64,000 nucleotides of DNA from Pictodentalium vernedei (GCA_031216915.1 CM062292.1:205179262-205243261); one strand, 5' to 3'; numbered from the stretch's first letter, positions 45,942 through 56,825 are shown. Numbers and translations: made by a program. The notes: generated by a model not told the origin, from the sequence alone.

Positions 45942-46898
45942 TGACTGCACACGTCTTGTCATACTTCAGAAAGTTATTAACAGTGTAACATTATTGGTCA
46001 TCTGTCGTCCACATTGTCATCATTCATTTGGCTTTGAGGCCATGTTTCTGGGAATACCTTTTGTTCGAATAATTCCCTATAACATTCCGTGCATGTAAGC
46101 AAATATTCCAGACAACTCTAAATCGGGTTACATTGAAGTTCTGTACAAATTGTCATGTCGCATTTGAAATATGTGCATGTACCACACCTTGTTCAGAGGC
46201 GAAGGTGGAGGGGGGGGGGGGGGGGTCTGGGAGTCGTATTTGCTTCGTCGGACAGAGCACTATTGCTCAAAATTTCGAATGGCCAAAGATCTCCGAATAG
46301 GTGTAAAACTGCCAAATTCGCTTGCTAGTTGGGTGATATGCCGCAAAATGTCCAGCGACATTGCAAAGTGTTGTGGCTAATTTCGTTGACTGTACACTCC
46401 TTGTCTGAATAGCTCACCAAGACGCATTGGGATGTGCGCGTAAAATCCGTCGCGTTAAATCATGTTCTGGTGAAGTAAATATGGGTCAAATCCTCCGGTG
46501 CCCCCTTTTTCTGGAAATTTAAGTTACGCTGAGTCTTAATGTTATTTTTTAAACTAATATTTCACACTATTCAGCTGGCCATTTACTCACAACGCTTCAA
46601 ACTCGCAATACCATTGGCAAGTATGGCTCATAAGAATTTTACTATGAGTTGGATATATTGGTTATGCATTACCCCCCTCCCCCACCCACCCACACACTCG
46701 TGTTGCGGCAGCTACGGGGGTACGAGTACTCTTTTAGTAGAGGCCACTGTAAGCAACATTGCTTCAAGTCAGGGGAGGACTTAATAAGTATTAAGGCGTT
46801 GAAATGAAACTGTTGCCGCTGTTACGATTAGTTTGAATGGAATCTCAATTTTATCAACAATATATATATTGAGTGATACTGTCAATCCTTCTACAAAA
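45942..46898. other. No gene; poly-G at 46210-46225
   Basis: ORFs crossing the G run are compositional. Nothing else was recognised. Confidence 0.5.
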
Positions 46899-47079
46899 TT
46901 AACTCTCTGCACACCGATGGCGAAATATTAAAATTTCAATCAGCATTTTTCAATCTTGTTTGGGAGAGCTCATTATACTCCGTCAAACAAGATTGAGTTA
47001 GTTAAATTCCTAGCTGCACTATCGGCAAACATTGCTGCTTGAAATTCTGTTATTTTGACATCAGAGTGCTCAGGGTTAA
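46899..47079 (+). mobile_element. TTAA foldback MITE, family E (E1)
   Basis: TTAACTCTCTGCACACC at the left, CAGGGTTAA at the right. The stem TCAATCTTGTTTG / CAAACAAGATTGA flanks GAGAGCTCATTATACTC. Confidence 0.7.
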
Positions 47080-47161
47080 AGTGTACCATAACTTATGAAT
47101 CCAAACTGTATCTTCAATCTCTGGGCGATTTCAAATCGGCATATACACAAAGCGCCCGGAA

Positions 47162-47300
47162 ACACGCGTGTGAATGGGTTAATCGATATGGCACGAGTGG
47201 CACAGTGGAAGGATAAAACGAGAGGCCTCATGCCTCGAGTTTTATCCTTCCGCGATGGCACAAGTGCCATATCGATTAACACATTCGCATGTGTGTGTTG
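47162..47300. mobile_element. Long foldback at the edge of repeat M
   Basis: Arms ATTCGCATGTG-type, TTAATCGATATGGCAC and GGAAGGATAAAACGAG, mirrored through CTCATGCCTCGAG. In the 53.8-kb copy of repeat M the same place holds only ACGACACGCGCGTGTCGT, a much shorter palindrome. Confidence 0.75.
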
Positions 47301-47700
47301 TTCTGTGTTTATTACGCACCTTCACGTGTATAAAAGCAGTTATTAGAAGGACACTCAGCATTTCATTTAACAACTCGTCCCCGAGTTCCAATGTGTTCTG
47401 TGTGCCAGTAGGCACATAAAACACATTGGAACTCAGGGAATGAACTATCAACAAAAAGAACACATTTTATCGCCACCCAAATCTGCGAGAAGAACCCTTG
47501 AAACTATTTTTAGCTATCGCTAGCGATTCAAATAGTAATTGCGGTGCTCAATTTGTAGAAATTCAAGTGAAATTTCGCTTTTAATTAAAAACAGCCAGTC
47601 AACGATTTCCGTTCCGTACATATGTGCGGAGCAGATTTTCATTTTCCGCATGGCTTAGTGTTGCTGTAGATGGAGATTTTATAGAACAAGCGTATAATAA
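47300..47700 (+). repeat. Repeat M, copy 1, with nested palindrome P
   Basis: Collinear with 53775-54175: TTCTGTGTTTATTACGC, AGGACACTCAGC, AGAACACATTTTATCGCC, TAGCTATCGCTAGCGATTCA and CAGATTTTCATTTTCCGCAT. Palindrome P is inserted at 47376-47443, a position that is empty in copy 2. Confidence 0.75.
47376..47443. mobile_element. 68-bp palindromic mini-element P (copy 1)
   Basis: CGTCCCCGAGTTCCAATG, TGTTCTGTGTGCC and mirror. Flanked by ACT on both sides (47373-47375 and 47444-47446); copy 2 of repeat M has a single ACT at the corresponding site. Confidence 0.8.
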
Positions 47701-48431
47701 ATAGGTAGGATTGGGTTACGTAACCTCTAGACAGTAACCCAACCATATGACCCACTGGACTGTGAGGTTTAATCATCGCTGATCCTGGAGCTCCTTATCT
47801 ATATACCGATTTGTTGCTTGTTCTGTCCAATATTCGGCAACTATGAACTTTCCAGTCACCCCCGAATATTTCCAGACTGGGTTAATGTGGATTTATTTAA
47901 CGCCCAGTTTGACATCGGAAAAACTAATAAATCGTGTCAATTCTCGAAAGCAAGTTTTCTTTCACATCACGACATTTGAATATCATAATTGTTTCACGCT
48001 TTTTTGTGAATTTTATAAGAAATGATCACGCGTTTTGCTATCCATCAAACATTAAAATATAGCTTCTTTTGACAACATAGTGAATGTATATGTTTGCACG
48101 TAAATGATGTATGAATATAATTATTTTTGAGGCGTCCTTATTGGACTTAACATCCAAACGCACTCGTTAAATTGCGGTGTGATCTTCAAAACTTATTTTG
48201 AAATCGAAAATTCAGCTTTATTCTTGACAGATATCTGAACGGAGATAACTGGCTGAAAAGTACATCTAATTATTGCTCCTCTCCTCTTTAAGTTTGTTAC
48301 ACTCTAACCTTACTCGGTATAAAAACGTGAATATGCATTAGTGAGGTTGTTATTAACTTGAAAAATTACTTAAATCAGAGATCCCATAACAAAATTTGTG
48401 AAGGAAATAAACAGTGGTATTCCATAAATAG
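47701..48431. other. No gene recognised
   Basis: Only a short palindrome around TTGGGTTACGTAACC-TCTAGACAG-TAACCCAA (47709-47744). Confidence 0.5.
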
Positions 48432-48590
48432 ACAGAACGCGATGTGTGCTTGAATCCGTGTGTGTTGTACATAACGAGTTGGAATGGTGTTGTCATATTT
48501 CGCGAGAGCCGTAGGCTCTGGCGAAATATGACTACGCCATTCCAACGAGTTATGTAAAACACCCACCGATTCAAACATACATCGCGTTCT
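48432..48590. mobile_element. Foldback related to the repeat M edge
   Basis: Arms AGAACGCGATGT, GCTTGAATCCGTG, CATAACGAGTTGGAATGG and CATATTTCGC, with AGAGCCGTAGGCTCT at the centre. Its right flank TTCTGTGTTTATTACAC is the same as the start of repeat M at 47.3 and 53.8 kb. Confidence 0.7.
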
Positions 48591-48605
48591 GTGTTTATTA
48601 CACAA

Positions 48606-49238
48606 CCCATTCATTAAAATTCATTTAAATAAACAAATTTTAATTCCAATGTTTAAACCCAAAGGTGAAGAATCCGTTTGCTTTGACTGAAGCTGTACTG
48701 GTCAAAAGGATCGATAAAAAATCAACACAACCTTTTCGGAACCGGTGTTTGTTGAAATTCGTATCGCTGTTTCTCTTCGGCTGGTGCCCATTCACGCCTA
48801 ACCAGTTGATGGCTGTTACTGTTAGTAAAACTATTAGTACAAATTTATGCAGATTTGCAATAACAGCTGGGAGAAACATGTTGAAAAGAAGTTCGAAGCA
48901 TGTCAAGATGTACGAAGATTTACCGAAATAAACTTGACCAATTTAGATATAACGGATCCACAAAACGAGACGGCCACGGGATTGGATTAATGTTCTGGTT
49001 GGAAATGATTGAGGGTTTTTTTTTTAAATACTATCTCTTTTTGGTTAACTAATTTTTGTGAACTTTATTTTGCTTTGGACGTTTTCCTTTTCACACTATG
49101 CGACAGACTGTCGATAATTGTATAACGAAATTTGGAAACTTTTCGAAGCGTAACTAATGACTCGCTGGGAAAGAAACTAGTATGAACGGTGCTGGGAAAA
49201 AAGTTCCGGCTTGTACATCACCCATTGAATACAGAATC
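48606..49238. other. No gene recognised
   Basis: An 88-codon ORF on each strand overlaps here; neither resembles a known family. Confidence 0.45.
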
Positions 49239-49911
49239 ATTTTTATACCATGATTACCTATTCTACTATATTAGAAAAGTCTATGACATAAATTTTAGCT
49301 TTATACACCTACCGTGGTGAACACGCCAGCAATGGGATTTCAATAGTTAAAATTTAAAATACAGTGGAACTACATCCAAGTTACCTTTGGTGACGTCGAC
49401 CTGAATGCGAACTTGTCTAAATTTATCGCACGTCGCCTCGCGAAGAGTAAAATGAAAGTGGCAATTATTTATTACGTTTTTAAATGAGTTGACCCCCCAT
49501 AAAACACCAGAAATTAACAAACATACATTGTCTCATGTTAATAAAGCATCTATAAATCGAAACGGTATGTTATGATGTTATTAAAATGAAAAAGGCCGTT
49601 TCTTTTTCTATTTCGTTTCGGTGATTAAATTGACAGCGGGAGTACCGCCCACCGATGCCCATTTAAACAAAAACAAATTCGCACGTATGTACAGCTTCTG
49701 CTCAGTAAAATCGAGAACAAATAACAGCGTCTCTTAATAATCTGACGATCATGGTATAAATAAGATATACCCAAAGTAGCTTGGTGTACCAAATGTTCAC
49801 CACTCGTGGTGAAGTGGAGTTAAACGTGCGCCGAAGACTCGCGGTTAACAGCCCTTCACCACTCGTGGTGAACATTTGGTACACCAAGCTAATATGTGTA
49901 TATTCTATATA
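49239..49911 (-). mobile_element. Repeat L, second copy, inverted
   Basis: Reverse complement of 9206-9880 over nearly its full length, with the foldback (AGCTTGGTGTACCAAATG) at 49753-49910. It gives an independent view of both ends, which agree with copy 1. Confidence 0.7.
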
Positions 49912-50087
49912 TGCCATAGCGGCTATTCCGTTAAATACAAGGGTTTAAAGTTGAATGGATGTGTAGTAAAGAGAGGTTCCCCGATGTTATTGTATACAAC
50001 GAGTTCCCAGATTATATTGAAATGCTTGAAACGAGTTCAGTAATTTGATTCAGTTTAGAACTAATTTACTGGCTGAGTTTCTTATTT

Positions 50088-50250
50088 CTTTATTTATCGG
50101 TGTTTAAGGTCACATACTTATGCACAATGGCTTATTGAGACCGTGATAGCTTTACTAGTGGAGGAAGCCGGATGGAACCACCGAGCATCGATGAGCAACT
50201 GTCAGCTCCTCAACATTCGAACTCTGTTCAAGCTCCGCTCAAGCAGGGTT
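50088..50250 (-). mobile_element. SINE 3' fragment
   Basis: TTTATTTATCGGTGTTTAAG, then GCACAATGG and GGTGGAGGAAGCCGG-like sequence, parallel to the tail half of the 28.3-kb SINE. Lacks the head. Confidence 0.65.
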
Positions 50251-50511
50251 ACGGTTGAGTTTCTTAAATTTCATCATACATGGGGACGAGTTGAAGATTC
50301 TATTCTGTTCAGATTCTATTTAACAGCTGACCCAACACTCAATAAACTATGCCTAAATTGAGAAAAACACGGCAATCTGCAAAGACATTATATTACAAAA
50401 ACTGTATTACTTTTATATCAGCCTTGATATCAGTACGAGGTAATCTGTTTCTTAATTTGGTTCCACTTACATGGAGTAAAGGTGCACAAATATATAAAGA
50501 ATAAACACGCA

Positions 50512-50604
50512 TGTAAACACAGGAATCCTAATTAATGGAAGATCCGTGAAGATGCAGCTGCTTGAATTTAATTTATGTCGCCTATGTCAAGCAGGAATTC
50601 CACC
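50512..50604 (+). pseudogene. F-type lectin-like exon fragment, copy 1
   Basis: After AAACACAG (acceptor-like) the frame reads GILINGRSVKMQLLEF, then CRLCQ. Compare fucolectin domains, which end GRYVxIQLPGxxxYLxLCEVEVY; here Y, P and the E-V-E residues are altered. The paired copy at 50988 preserves them better, so this one looks decayed. Confidence 0.35.
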
Positions 50605-50875
50605 AGGAACAGTCCTAACACCGCTCCACCGGATTAAAAAATGTGAAGTTTTTTGGAGGTTGGTCTTCACGTGAGTTGATTCCTGGTCTACGTCACTCAA
50701 TCGCCTGGCCATAAGTGCTCTGCCAGCAAAGTTTCTGAGCTAACGACAACGCCAAAAGAATGTTGCAACTGACTCAGCCAGTATGTTAGTTTACATTTAC
50801 AACTCGCCCCAAGAACGATATTCGAGAATTGACAATTACTGAATTGCTGGAATTGTTTTCTGTGATGATTCAAAA

Positions 50876-51097
50876 TTGTCTACAACTAGCCTGTATTTTA
50901 CTGTGAGATTTACCCGTGGATCGTTTTCCTTAGCATCCGTTGCAACTGGAACAGATCACTGTTATAATGGTCTATGGTCCCAGCTTTTAAACACAGGAAT
51001 ATCAGTTAATGGGAGATATGTGAAGATGCAATTGCCTGAATTTAATTTATATCGCCTGTGTCAAGTAGAAATTCCACCGGTAACTTGCAAGTTGTGA
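50876..51097 (+). CDS. F-type lectin-like fragment, copy 2
   Basis: A 73-codon ORF whose second half reads ISVNGRYVKMQLPEFNLYR then LCQVEIPP, closely resembling the last strands of fucolectin/F5-8-like sugar-binding domains (GRYVxIQLPG, YLxLCEVEV). Only the part after the acceptor-like TAAACACAG at 50988-50996 is duplicated at 50512, so the true exon may start at 50997. A possible donor is CCACCG|GTAACT at 51080. No other domain pieces were recognised nearby, so function cannot be assigned. Confidence 0.4.
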   Translation: MSTTSLYFTVRFTRGSFSLASVATGTDHCYNGLWSQLLNTGISVNGRYVKMQLPEFNLYRLCQVEIPPVTCKL

Positions 51098-51404
51098 GCC
51101 TAATGTGAAAACATCTCTGGCGACAGGTCTATGCTTCTGAGTTCTGTAGTTACTTAATCGGAAATACAAGATGGAATAAAAGGACTGTCAATTCGATCAA
51201 ATTAAGTTTGGCTAGACCCTCCCTTATTCAGATTGGTTTTTGTATTTACGCTTTTTGCTATACGGTCCTGTTTGGGTATTAATTTAGATTCTGACATTTT
51301 CTGACTGTAAGTGTGTTTGTCAAAGTTCGATACAATCCAGGAGTTATAAACAGAAACTCCTCTCGGTCGAGCAGTTTGGTTTGTGGATTCTCAGTATTTG
51401 GCAT
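51098..51404. other. No feature recognised
   Basis: AT-rich spacer between the lectin-like fragment and the SINE. Confidence 0.5.
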
Positions 51405-51802
51405 TCAATTGGCTCTTACAACCGGTTCTCGTCAGATCACCAAAGTTAAGCAACGTCGAACCCGGTTAGTCCTAGGATGGGTGACCATCTGAGCAATCGA
51501 TTCGGACTCCCATGTTGTGTCCTTGGGCAAGGCACTTAACCCCAATTGTCCACATGGGGGCACGATGACGTTGTGGACTAAAGCGTACTGCACGTCGATG
51601 GTGCGCATGTCTTCAACCAATCTAACCCTGCCTGTGCAGCATTCTGGAGGTACGATGTTGGGCAGCAAGCAACTGCCCGTCGTTGCTCGGTGGTTATCTC
51701 CAGGTACTCCCGCTTCCTCCACACGTAAACCTGTCACCCACACGATATGACATTGGCTGTTAAAGTGTCATTAAGTCCTAATAAATAAATAAATAAATAA
51801 AC
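51405..51802 (+). mobile_element. 5S rRNA-derived SINE
   Basis: The head (51412-51497) reads CTCGTCAGATCACC, AAAGTTAAGCAACGTCG, CCCGGTTAGTCCTAGGATGG and GTGACCATCTGAGCAAT, clearly 5S rRNA with its internal promoter (A box, intermediate element, C box), though the first third is shortened. The body is the same as the tRNA-headed SINEs: TTGTGTCCTTGGGCAAGG, GGGGGCACGATGACG, CACGTCGATGGTGC, CTTCAACCAATC and GGTACTCCCGCTTCC. It ends with (AATA)n. Confidence 0.85.
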
Positions 51803-51860
51803 TGGCTTTTACTTATCGACGTACCTGCATTTGATTACAGGAAATAATTCGCTATTGCAT

Positions 51861-52005
51861 TTAACCTTCAGTAGTCTGATGTCAAAATGGCAAAGTTTTC
51901 AGCAGCAAACATTTCCCATAATGTAGTTTAATATTTAACCAAATGTACCTTGTTTGACAGAGCTCTGTGAGCTCTGTCAAACAAGATATAATTGGTGAAA
52001 GTTAA
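51861..52005 (-). mobile_element. Family E MITE (E2)
   Basis: TTAA at both ends. CAGTAGTCTGATGTCAAAAT parallels the reverse complement of E1. The hairpin is CTTGTTTGACAGAGCTC/GAGCTCTGTCAAACAAG. Confidence 0.7.
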
Positions 52006-52653
52006 AGTTAAGCAAGAGAAACACGGAGTGATTGGAGAAATTTCTGTTGGACTATCAGACAACTAGGGGTTGATATTTTATTGAATAGAAGTTTAATACG
52101 GGGTATGAGTTTAAAGGTACTACTTCGAAATGTATTCAAAGAAACACACACAGAGCGAAGCATAAACAATTTCGATGGCATGGATAACGTGCATGGGTTG
52201 GTAGAGCTGCCTGTAAAAAGAAGAATTACGCACGATAATTGCACCAGTAGCTTATATCAGTCGAGCTGAAACCTGTATCAGCCAAGTTTGTGGTTATATC
52301 AGCCGAGGATGGCTTGCGTATTAAGGAAGGCAGATATCATAATCTTCCAGGCAAAATCTTGGTGTCTTCTTAATAAGTTGTTAAAAGCAATACCTTGTGG
52401 TCGCTCGAAAATAAAAAAAACAGTTTTCAGTGACGTAGTTGTCTTGAAGCATTCGAAAAAAAAAATGTCAATTCAAACGACGATTTAAAACTTAAGAAAG
52501 GGCATCAAGCATTTTTATAATAATCTGCATCTCTGGAGTCACTATCGGCGACCATCCAGAGATGATGCGCGGAAAAATACCAGTGAAGTCAAATGTAGAT
52601 CACTTACAGACTGTTTTTGAAAGATTGTGATTTACCACTTTTAATGAATACGT
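52006..52653. other. No gene; small hairpin at 52526-52568
   Basis: GCATCTCTGGAGTC and CCAGAGATGATGC pair around GACCATC. The words ATATCAGCCGAG near 52293 recall family N. Confidence 0.5.
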
Positions 52654-52905
52654 TTAACCCTTTACCCAACGTAACGGCCAAAACCGGCCAGCGTTATTCT
52701 CAAAAATCGCCAATTAATTTTCAAAATATTTTCATTTTTTTGTCTCAAAAACATAGGTTATGACCCCTCGTTGGAACGAGCTCGTCGAGCTCGTTCCAAC
52801 GAGGGGTCATAACCTATGTTTTTGAGACAAAAAATGAAAAAATTTAGTTATTCAAGAATTTTTTTTGCAAGTGTCGTCTGCTTTTCACGTTAGGTAAAGG
52901 GTTAA
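52654..52905 (-). mobile_element. Family A MITE (A11), near-consensus
   Basis: TTAA at both ends, and the palindrome GGAACGAGCTCGTCGAGCTC and arms are almost perfect. A good reference copy for the family. Confidence 0.9.
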
Positions 52906-53757
52906 TGGTCGGGAAAAGGGTCAGATCCTGTGAAAAAAAACTAAATAAATAACCGGACGAAATAATCATCTAACTGAAATTTTCATTATGCTGTCTAAAA
53001 CGAAAAAATGCTATTTGGGAAATGGTACTATATTTTAATGCGCTGTTTATGTAATCATGTGGTATATTAAATCGTGTTTTTATACTAAAGATTTTTTCTA
53101 TTATTAGAAATTTACAAGAACTTGAAGAAAAATATTTAACAGTCCGCAAGTAATTCTGTACAAATAAATCAGGAGCGACCGTATGATTACTGTCGATACA
53201 TCGTGGAAATATTTTATAGGAAGTTTTTTTGAATGACGTTTTTCTTGTTTTTCAAACATTTTGGTCACTTTACATAGATCTCGATTATAAAATGCCATTT
53301 AATCAGAAGAAAGAAAAGCGTTATCAGGAAATATGGTAGCGGGTCTTTATATTGTATTTTCAGAGCCCCATATCACACTGCGCCACTTCACTGGTGGCAA
53401 TGTGTTAAAAGTTCCAAGCTGAAATGTTCCTAAACAGATGTAGCGCTATACGACTGGAGGGTGACGTTTCAGACACAATAACATCACACCGTCACTACTT
53501 CTGTCTAGGACATTTCGATATATAATAATAAATCCACCCAAAACTGTTTTATGCCAAGAAAGCACAAAAGGACACAGTTTTAATGTTTGGAATGTATTAG
53601 CAAAAATTGTGTGTGCAGTAACGCAAAGTGTACTGGTTCTTCTCTATAAAACTGTCACCTAAGTTGAAAAAAATGTAGATGCATCCTTCCATAAATTTGG
53701 AGAACTTGAAGTGGAAAAACAAAAACAGGACGAAAGTACTTCCCATATATACAGAGA
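52906..53757. other. No gene recognised
   Basis: AT-rich; unrecognised short ORFs. Confidence 0.5.
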
Positions 53758-54175
53758 ACGACACGCGCGTGTCGTTCTGTGTTTATTACACGTCTTCACG
53801 TCTATAAAAGAACTTATTAAAAGGACACTCAGCCATTCATTTGACGACTATCAACAGAAAGAACACATTTTATCGCCAACCAAATGTGCGAGGAGAACCT
53901 GCGTTACTATTTCGTCCCCTGAGTTCTAGTGTGTTCTATGTACACAGTCGCACATAGGAACTAAGGGGACGATTTTTAGCTATCGCTAGCGATTCAAATT
54001 GTAATTGCGGTGCATAATTTGTAGAAAATTAAAGTGAAATTTCGCTTCTTTATAAAAATAGTCCGTCAACGATTTTCCTTCCGCACAGATCTGCGGAACA
54101 GATTTTCATTTTCCGCATGGTTTGGTGTTGCTGTAGATGGGGATGTCGTGGAACAGGCGTGTAATAAATAAAATT
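53758..54175 (+). repeat. Repeat M, copy 2, with nested palindrome P
   Basis: Partner of 47300-47700. It keeps ACTATCAAC uninterrupted where copy 1 has P, and carries P at a different site (53913). Confidence 0.75.
53913..53972. mobile_element. 60-bp palindromic mini-element P (copy 2)
   Basis: CGTCCCCTGAGTTCTAGTG to GGAACTAAGGGGACGA, with an 8-base deletion in one arm. Flanked by TTT on both sides; the matching site in repeat M copy 1 (ACTATTTTTAGC) has one TTT fewer. Confidence 0.8.
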
Positions 54176-54212
54176 TACTAGCACAGGTTTGACTTATGGG
54201 ACACAATATTTA

Positions 54213-54350
54213 GAAGTTATTACTTGGTTAGTTTCATATCTGTCGAGATATCAGCCCGAGGTAACTTCATATCAGCCTGAGACCGAAGATGTGAAGTTAT
54301 CGAAGGCTGTTATCTCGGCCGATATGAACTAACCAAGTAATAACCTCTTT
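54213..54350. mobile_element. Foldback family N (N1)
   Basis: Arms GTTATTACTTGGTTAGTT, CATATC and mirror AACTAACCAAGTAATAACCT. The interior repeats ATATCAGCC-GAG and ATATCAGCCTGAGACCG. Confidence 0.7.
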
Positions 54351-54373
54351 ATTTATTAAACCAAACAAAATAA

Positions 54374-54559
54374 TTACAAAATGTTCTCATATCTGTTACA
54401 GTTTTCCGAGAACGCCACCGCGTCCCCATTGGAGAAGTCGCGACGTTTGGATAGCTGAACTATCTCTTCTCTCGCCTCAACAAATCTCCACTTACGATTC
54501 TGAATTTGAGTTTGCATTGTATTTTTTGTACAACTCTCTTCGTTTTTCTCTTCATCCAC
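54374..54559 (-). pseudogene. Degenerate ORF fragment, RKWRFVEAREE type
   Basis: The 61-codon reading contains EEKNEESCTKNTMQTQIQNR, then KWRFVEAREE and CNRYENIL. It aligns with the minus-strand ORF at 55280-55477 (KRRFVDVGKEE). RRFVxVxEEEI-like segments occur near the start of Crypton/DUF3504-type tyrosine-recombinase proteins of invertebrates. That assignment is from memory and tentative. Confidence 0.35.
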
Positions 54560-54777
54560 CTAACCATTACTTATTTTCTCCAATAATTCCTCCTCACACA
54601 AAAAGTACGACGAATATTGGTGGACGATTTCGCTGTAAACAAAATGGCTGCGCCTAGTAACATCTAGTGGGGCGGGGTCGCCTCTAGTTTTGTGTATATC
54701 AGCCGAGTTTGAAGACATATCAACTGAGCTCGATAATGACCAATCTAGGAAAGAAAATCATATCAAATAAATAATTG

Positions 54778-54950
54778 GAGGTTATTACTTGCTTAGTGTC
54801 ATATCGGTCGAGATATCAGCCCGAGACGAGTGCATATCAGCCTGAGACCAAAAACTGATGTGAAGTGACCGATGGCTTTCGGTCTCAGACTGATGTGAAG
54901 TTACCTTTCAACTGATATGGAACTGACCACAAGTAGTAACCTCCTTATTT
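54778..54950. mobile_element. Foldback family N (N2)
   Basis: GGAGGTTATTACTTGCTTAG and AGTAGTAACCTCC arms; interior AGATATCAGCCCGAGACG. N1 and N2 bracket the degenerate ORF at 54.4-54.6 kb. Confidence 0.7.
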
Positions 54951-55279
54951 AAGTAACAAACAACTTAATTTGCACCAAAACTCGGAAAAAAACGTTTGTA
55001 TCCGCACCCCCCCCCCTTCCGATTCCGTATCAGACAGATTCAATTTCCGATAAACACTGCACTATTGCATATATGCATTGTTATTACGCATTAAAATATA
55101 GTTCCTGAAACTCAAAATGTTGACCAACTTCAACCCAATTTAAACTGAAAAATAGGGGAAATAGGCTTTATGTAACATGATTGTTGCATGACCTGTCCGG
55201 CTCCTTGCGGTCCGATTTTAAGGACGACTGAGAATCTGATACAAATTACAGGACATGCACATAGTCATGATAATGTATA

Positions 55280-55477
55280 TTAACCCAAACAAACACGAAT
55301 AATTACAAAATAGTTTTCGATATGCTGCAGTTTTCTAATAGGGGTATTGTTTCTCATCCTATTCACAAAGTCCGAAGTTTCCTCTTTTCCCACATCGACA
55401 AATCTCCGCTTACGACTGTCAGTTTGCCTTGCATTTTCTACATGACTCTCTTCTTTCTTCTCTCTATCCACCCTCAC
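55280..55477 (-). pseudogene. Second RRFVDVGKEE-type ORF fragment
   Basis: Reads EKKEESHVENARQTDSRKR, then RFVDVGKEETSDFVNRM and RKLQHIENYF. The underlying repeat continues on the plus strand to about 55770 (GTCATATCAGCCGAGTTTG), paralleling 54.35-54.77 kb, so both fragments belong to one larger repeat that probably includes N arms. Confidence 0.35.
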
Positions 55478-56078
55478 TTATTTATTGCCATTATTAATTG
55501 CTCATCAAACACAAATTCGATTTTAAACCACTTCCTCATGTGCGGGGATGCCAATTTTCCTGATTGCGTTCGACGAATAACTGTGGGTGATTTCGATAAT
55601 TTCGATGTGAACAAACTGATTACGTTCAGAATTGCATCGATGGGGACAACTCTAGCTTGGTGCATATCGGACGAGGTCAGCGTCATATCAGCCGAGTTTG
55701 AAGCCATATTTGCCGAATTTGATAGAGGTCAATTCAGGAAAAGATTATCATATCTAATAAATAGTCCACGGTATGCAGTTAGTTCTTACGGCTTTGGTTC
55801 CGACAGTCATGAGAAGAATCTGCGGACAGTTCAAACATATGGTTCACCACTCAACTTGCGTTAATCTCATATTGTCGATTATAACTAAGGAATGAGTGAG
55901 ATCTTTATGAATGATGTTGAGTGTTTTTTTCTCCTAGTGCAACATGTGTACACTGTACAGTTAAAAGATTGCTAAAAGTAGCATACATTATTCTCAAGAA
56001 TATGCTTGAACCACAGGGAGATGGCGTAGCCACAGGGCTATTTTCCTCCATTTGAAATAAAAAAATGGATGTACAATT
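55478..56078. other. Remainder of the N-associated repeat, then nothing recognised
   Basis: 55478-55770 resembles 54560-54770. After that no feature was seen. The long plus-strand ORF across 55322-55864 is antisense to the fragment above and looks fortuitous. Confidence 0.45.
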
Positions 56079-56311
56079 TTAACCCTTAGAACCCTGGTGG
56101 TATCGTTCATATCAATTCAATGGCAGCAATTGGAAGAGGCCATATTCATTATTTGTGGGTAGACCAATTAATATTTTCAACGTGCAGCCTCAGGGCTGCA
56201 CGTTGAAAATATCGATTGGTCTTCCCCACACATTTACGTAGCAGCTATCCTACCTAATGAAGTATCATGTTCAAGGGCCGGAAAAGCGGCCTCTAGGGTT
56301 CAAATGGCTAA
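56079..56311 (+). mobile_element. Family C MITE (C4)
   Basis: TTAACCCTTAGAACCC left; GGTTCAAATGGCTAA right (one base from TTAA). The hairpin AACGTGCAGCCTCAGGGCTG is well kept. Confidence 0.8.
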
Positions 56312-56549
56312 ATAATCCTGAAAACAGAGTGTTCGCGGAGAAAGGGGCGGTGAATAACCCTAATGTAGCTTACTTTTGGAGATTGTTCGTCCATCCCTGA
56401 ATGCACGAAACCTCAACCGTACTTTTTGAGAAGTGTAAAAGTTTAGACTCAATGAAAAGATAGTGACAAAATAACAGTGTTACGATGCAGTAACGATACA
56501 ATCCGTACGCTTATTCTATCGATATGTCCATACGCAAAGTCAATAATTT

Positions 56550-56825
56550 GTAACCCTTTACCTAACGAACCTGACATATATGGCCAACACTATTCACAAA
56601 TATTGTCCTTCAAATTCTAATGTTTTAGAATTTTTCCTTCAGTTGTTGTTTTCAAAACATAGTGTATAACCTCTCTTTGGAACGAGCTCGACGATACCAA
56701 AGAAGGGCCGGTCAATAGGGATCAAAAGCTATGTTTTTGAGGTACAGAAATGAAATATTGTTGATAATGTAATTTGGTTTGGTTTGGTAAGTGGAGTCTT
56801 CTAGTCGTTTTGGACAAAGGGCTAA
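56550..56825 (-). mobile_element. Degenerate family A MITE (A12)
   Basis: CCCTTTACCTAACG left; GACAAAGGGCTAA right. The centre GGAACGAGCTCGACGATACC is broken, and internal arms have drifted strongly. Confidence 0.65.

Noticed and set aside
51412..51497. Functional 5S rRNA gene
   Set aside because: The first third is shortened, and the 3' part runs into a SINE body and AATA tail with no T-run terminator.
55322..55864. 180-codon plus-strand ORF
   Set aside because: Antisense to a better supported decayed fragment, low complexity at the start, no recognisable domain, and it crosses a repeat boundary.
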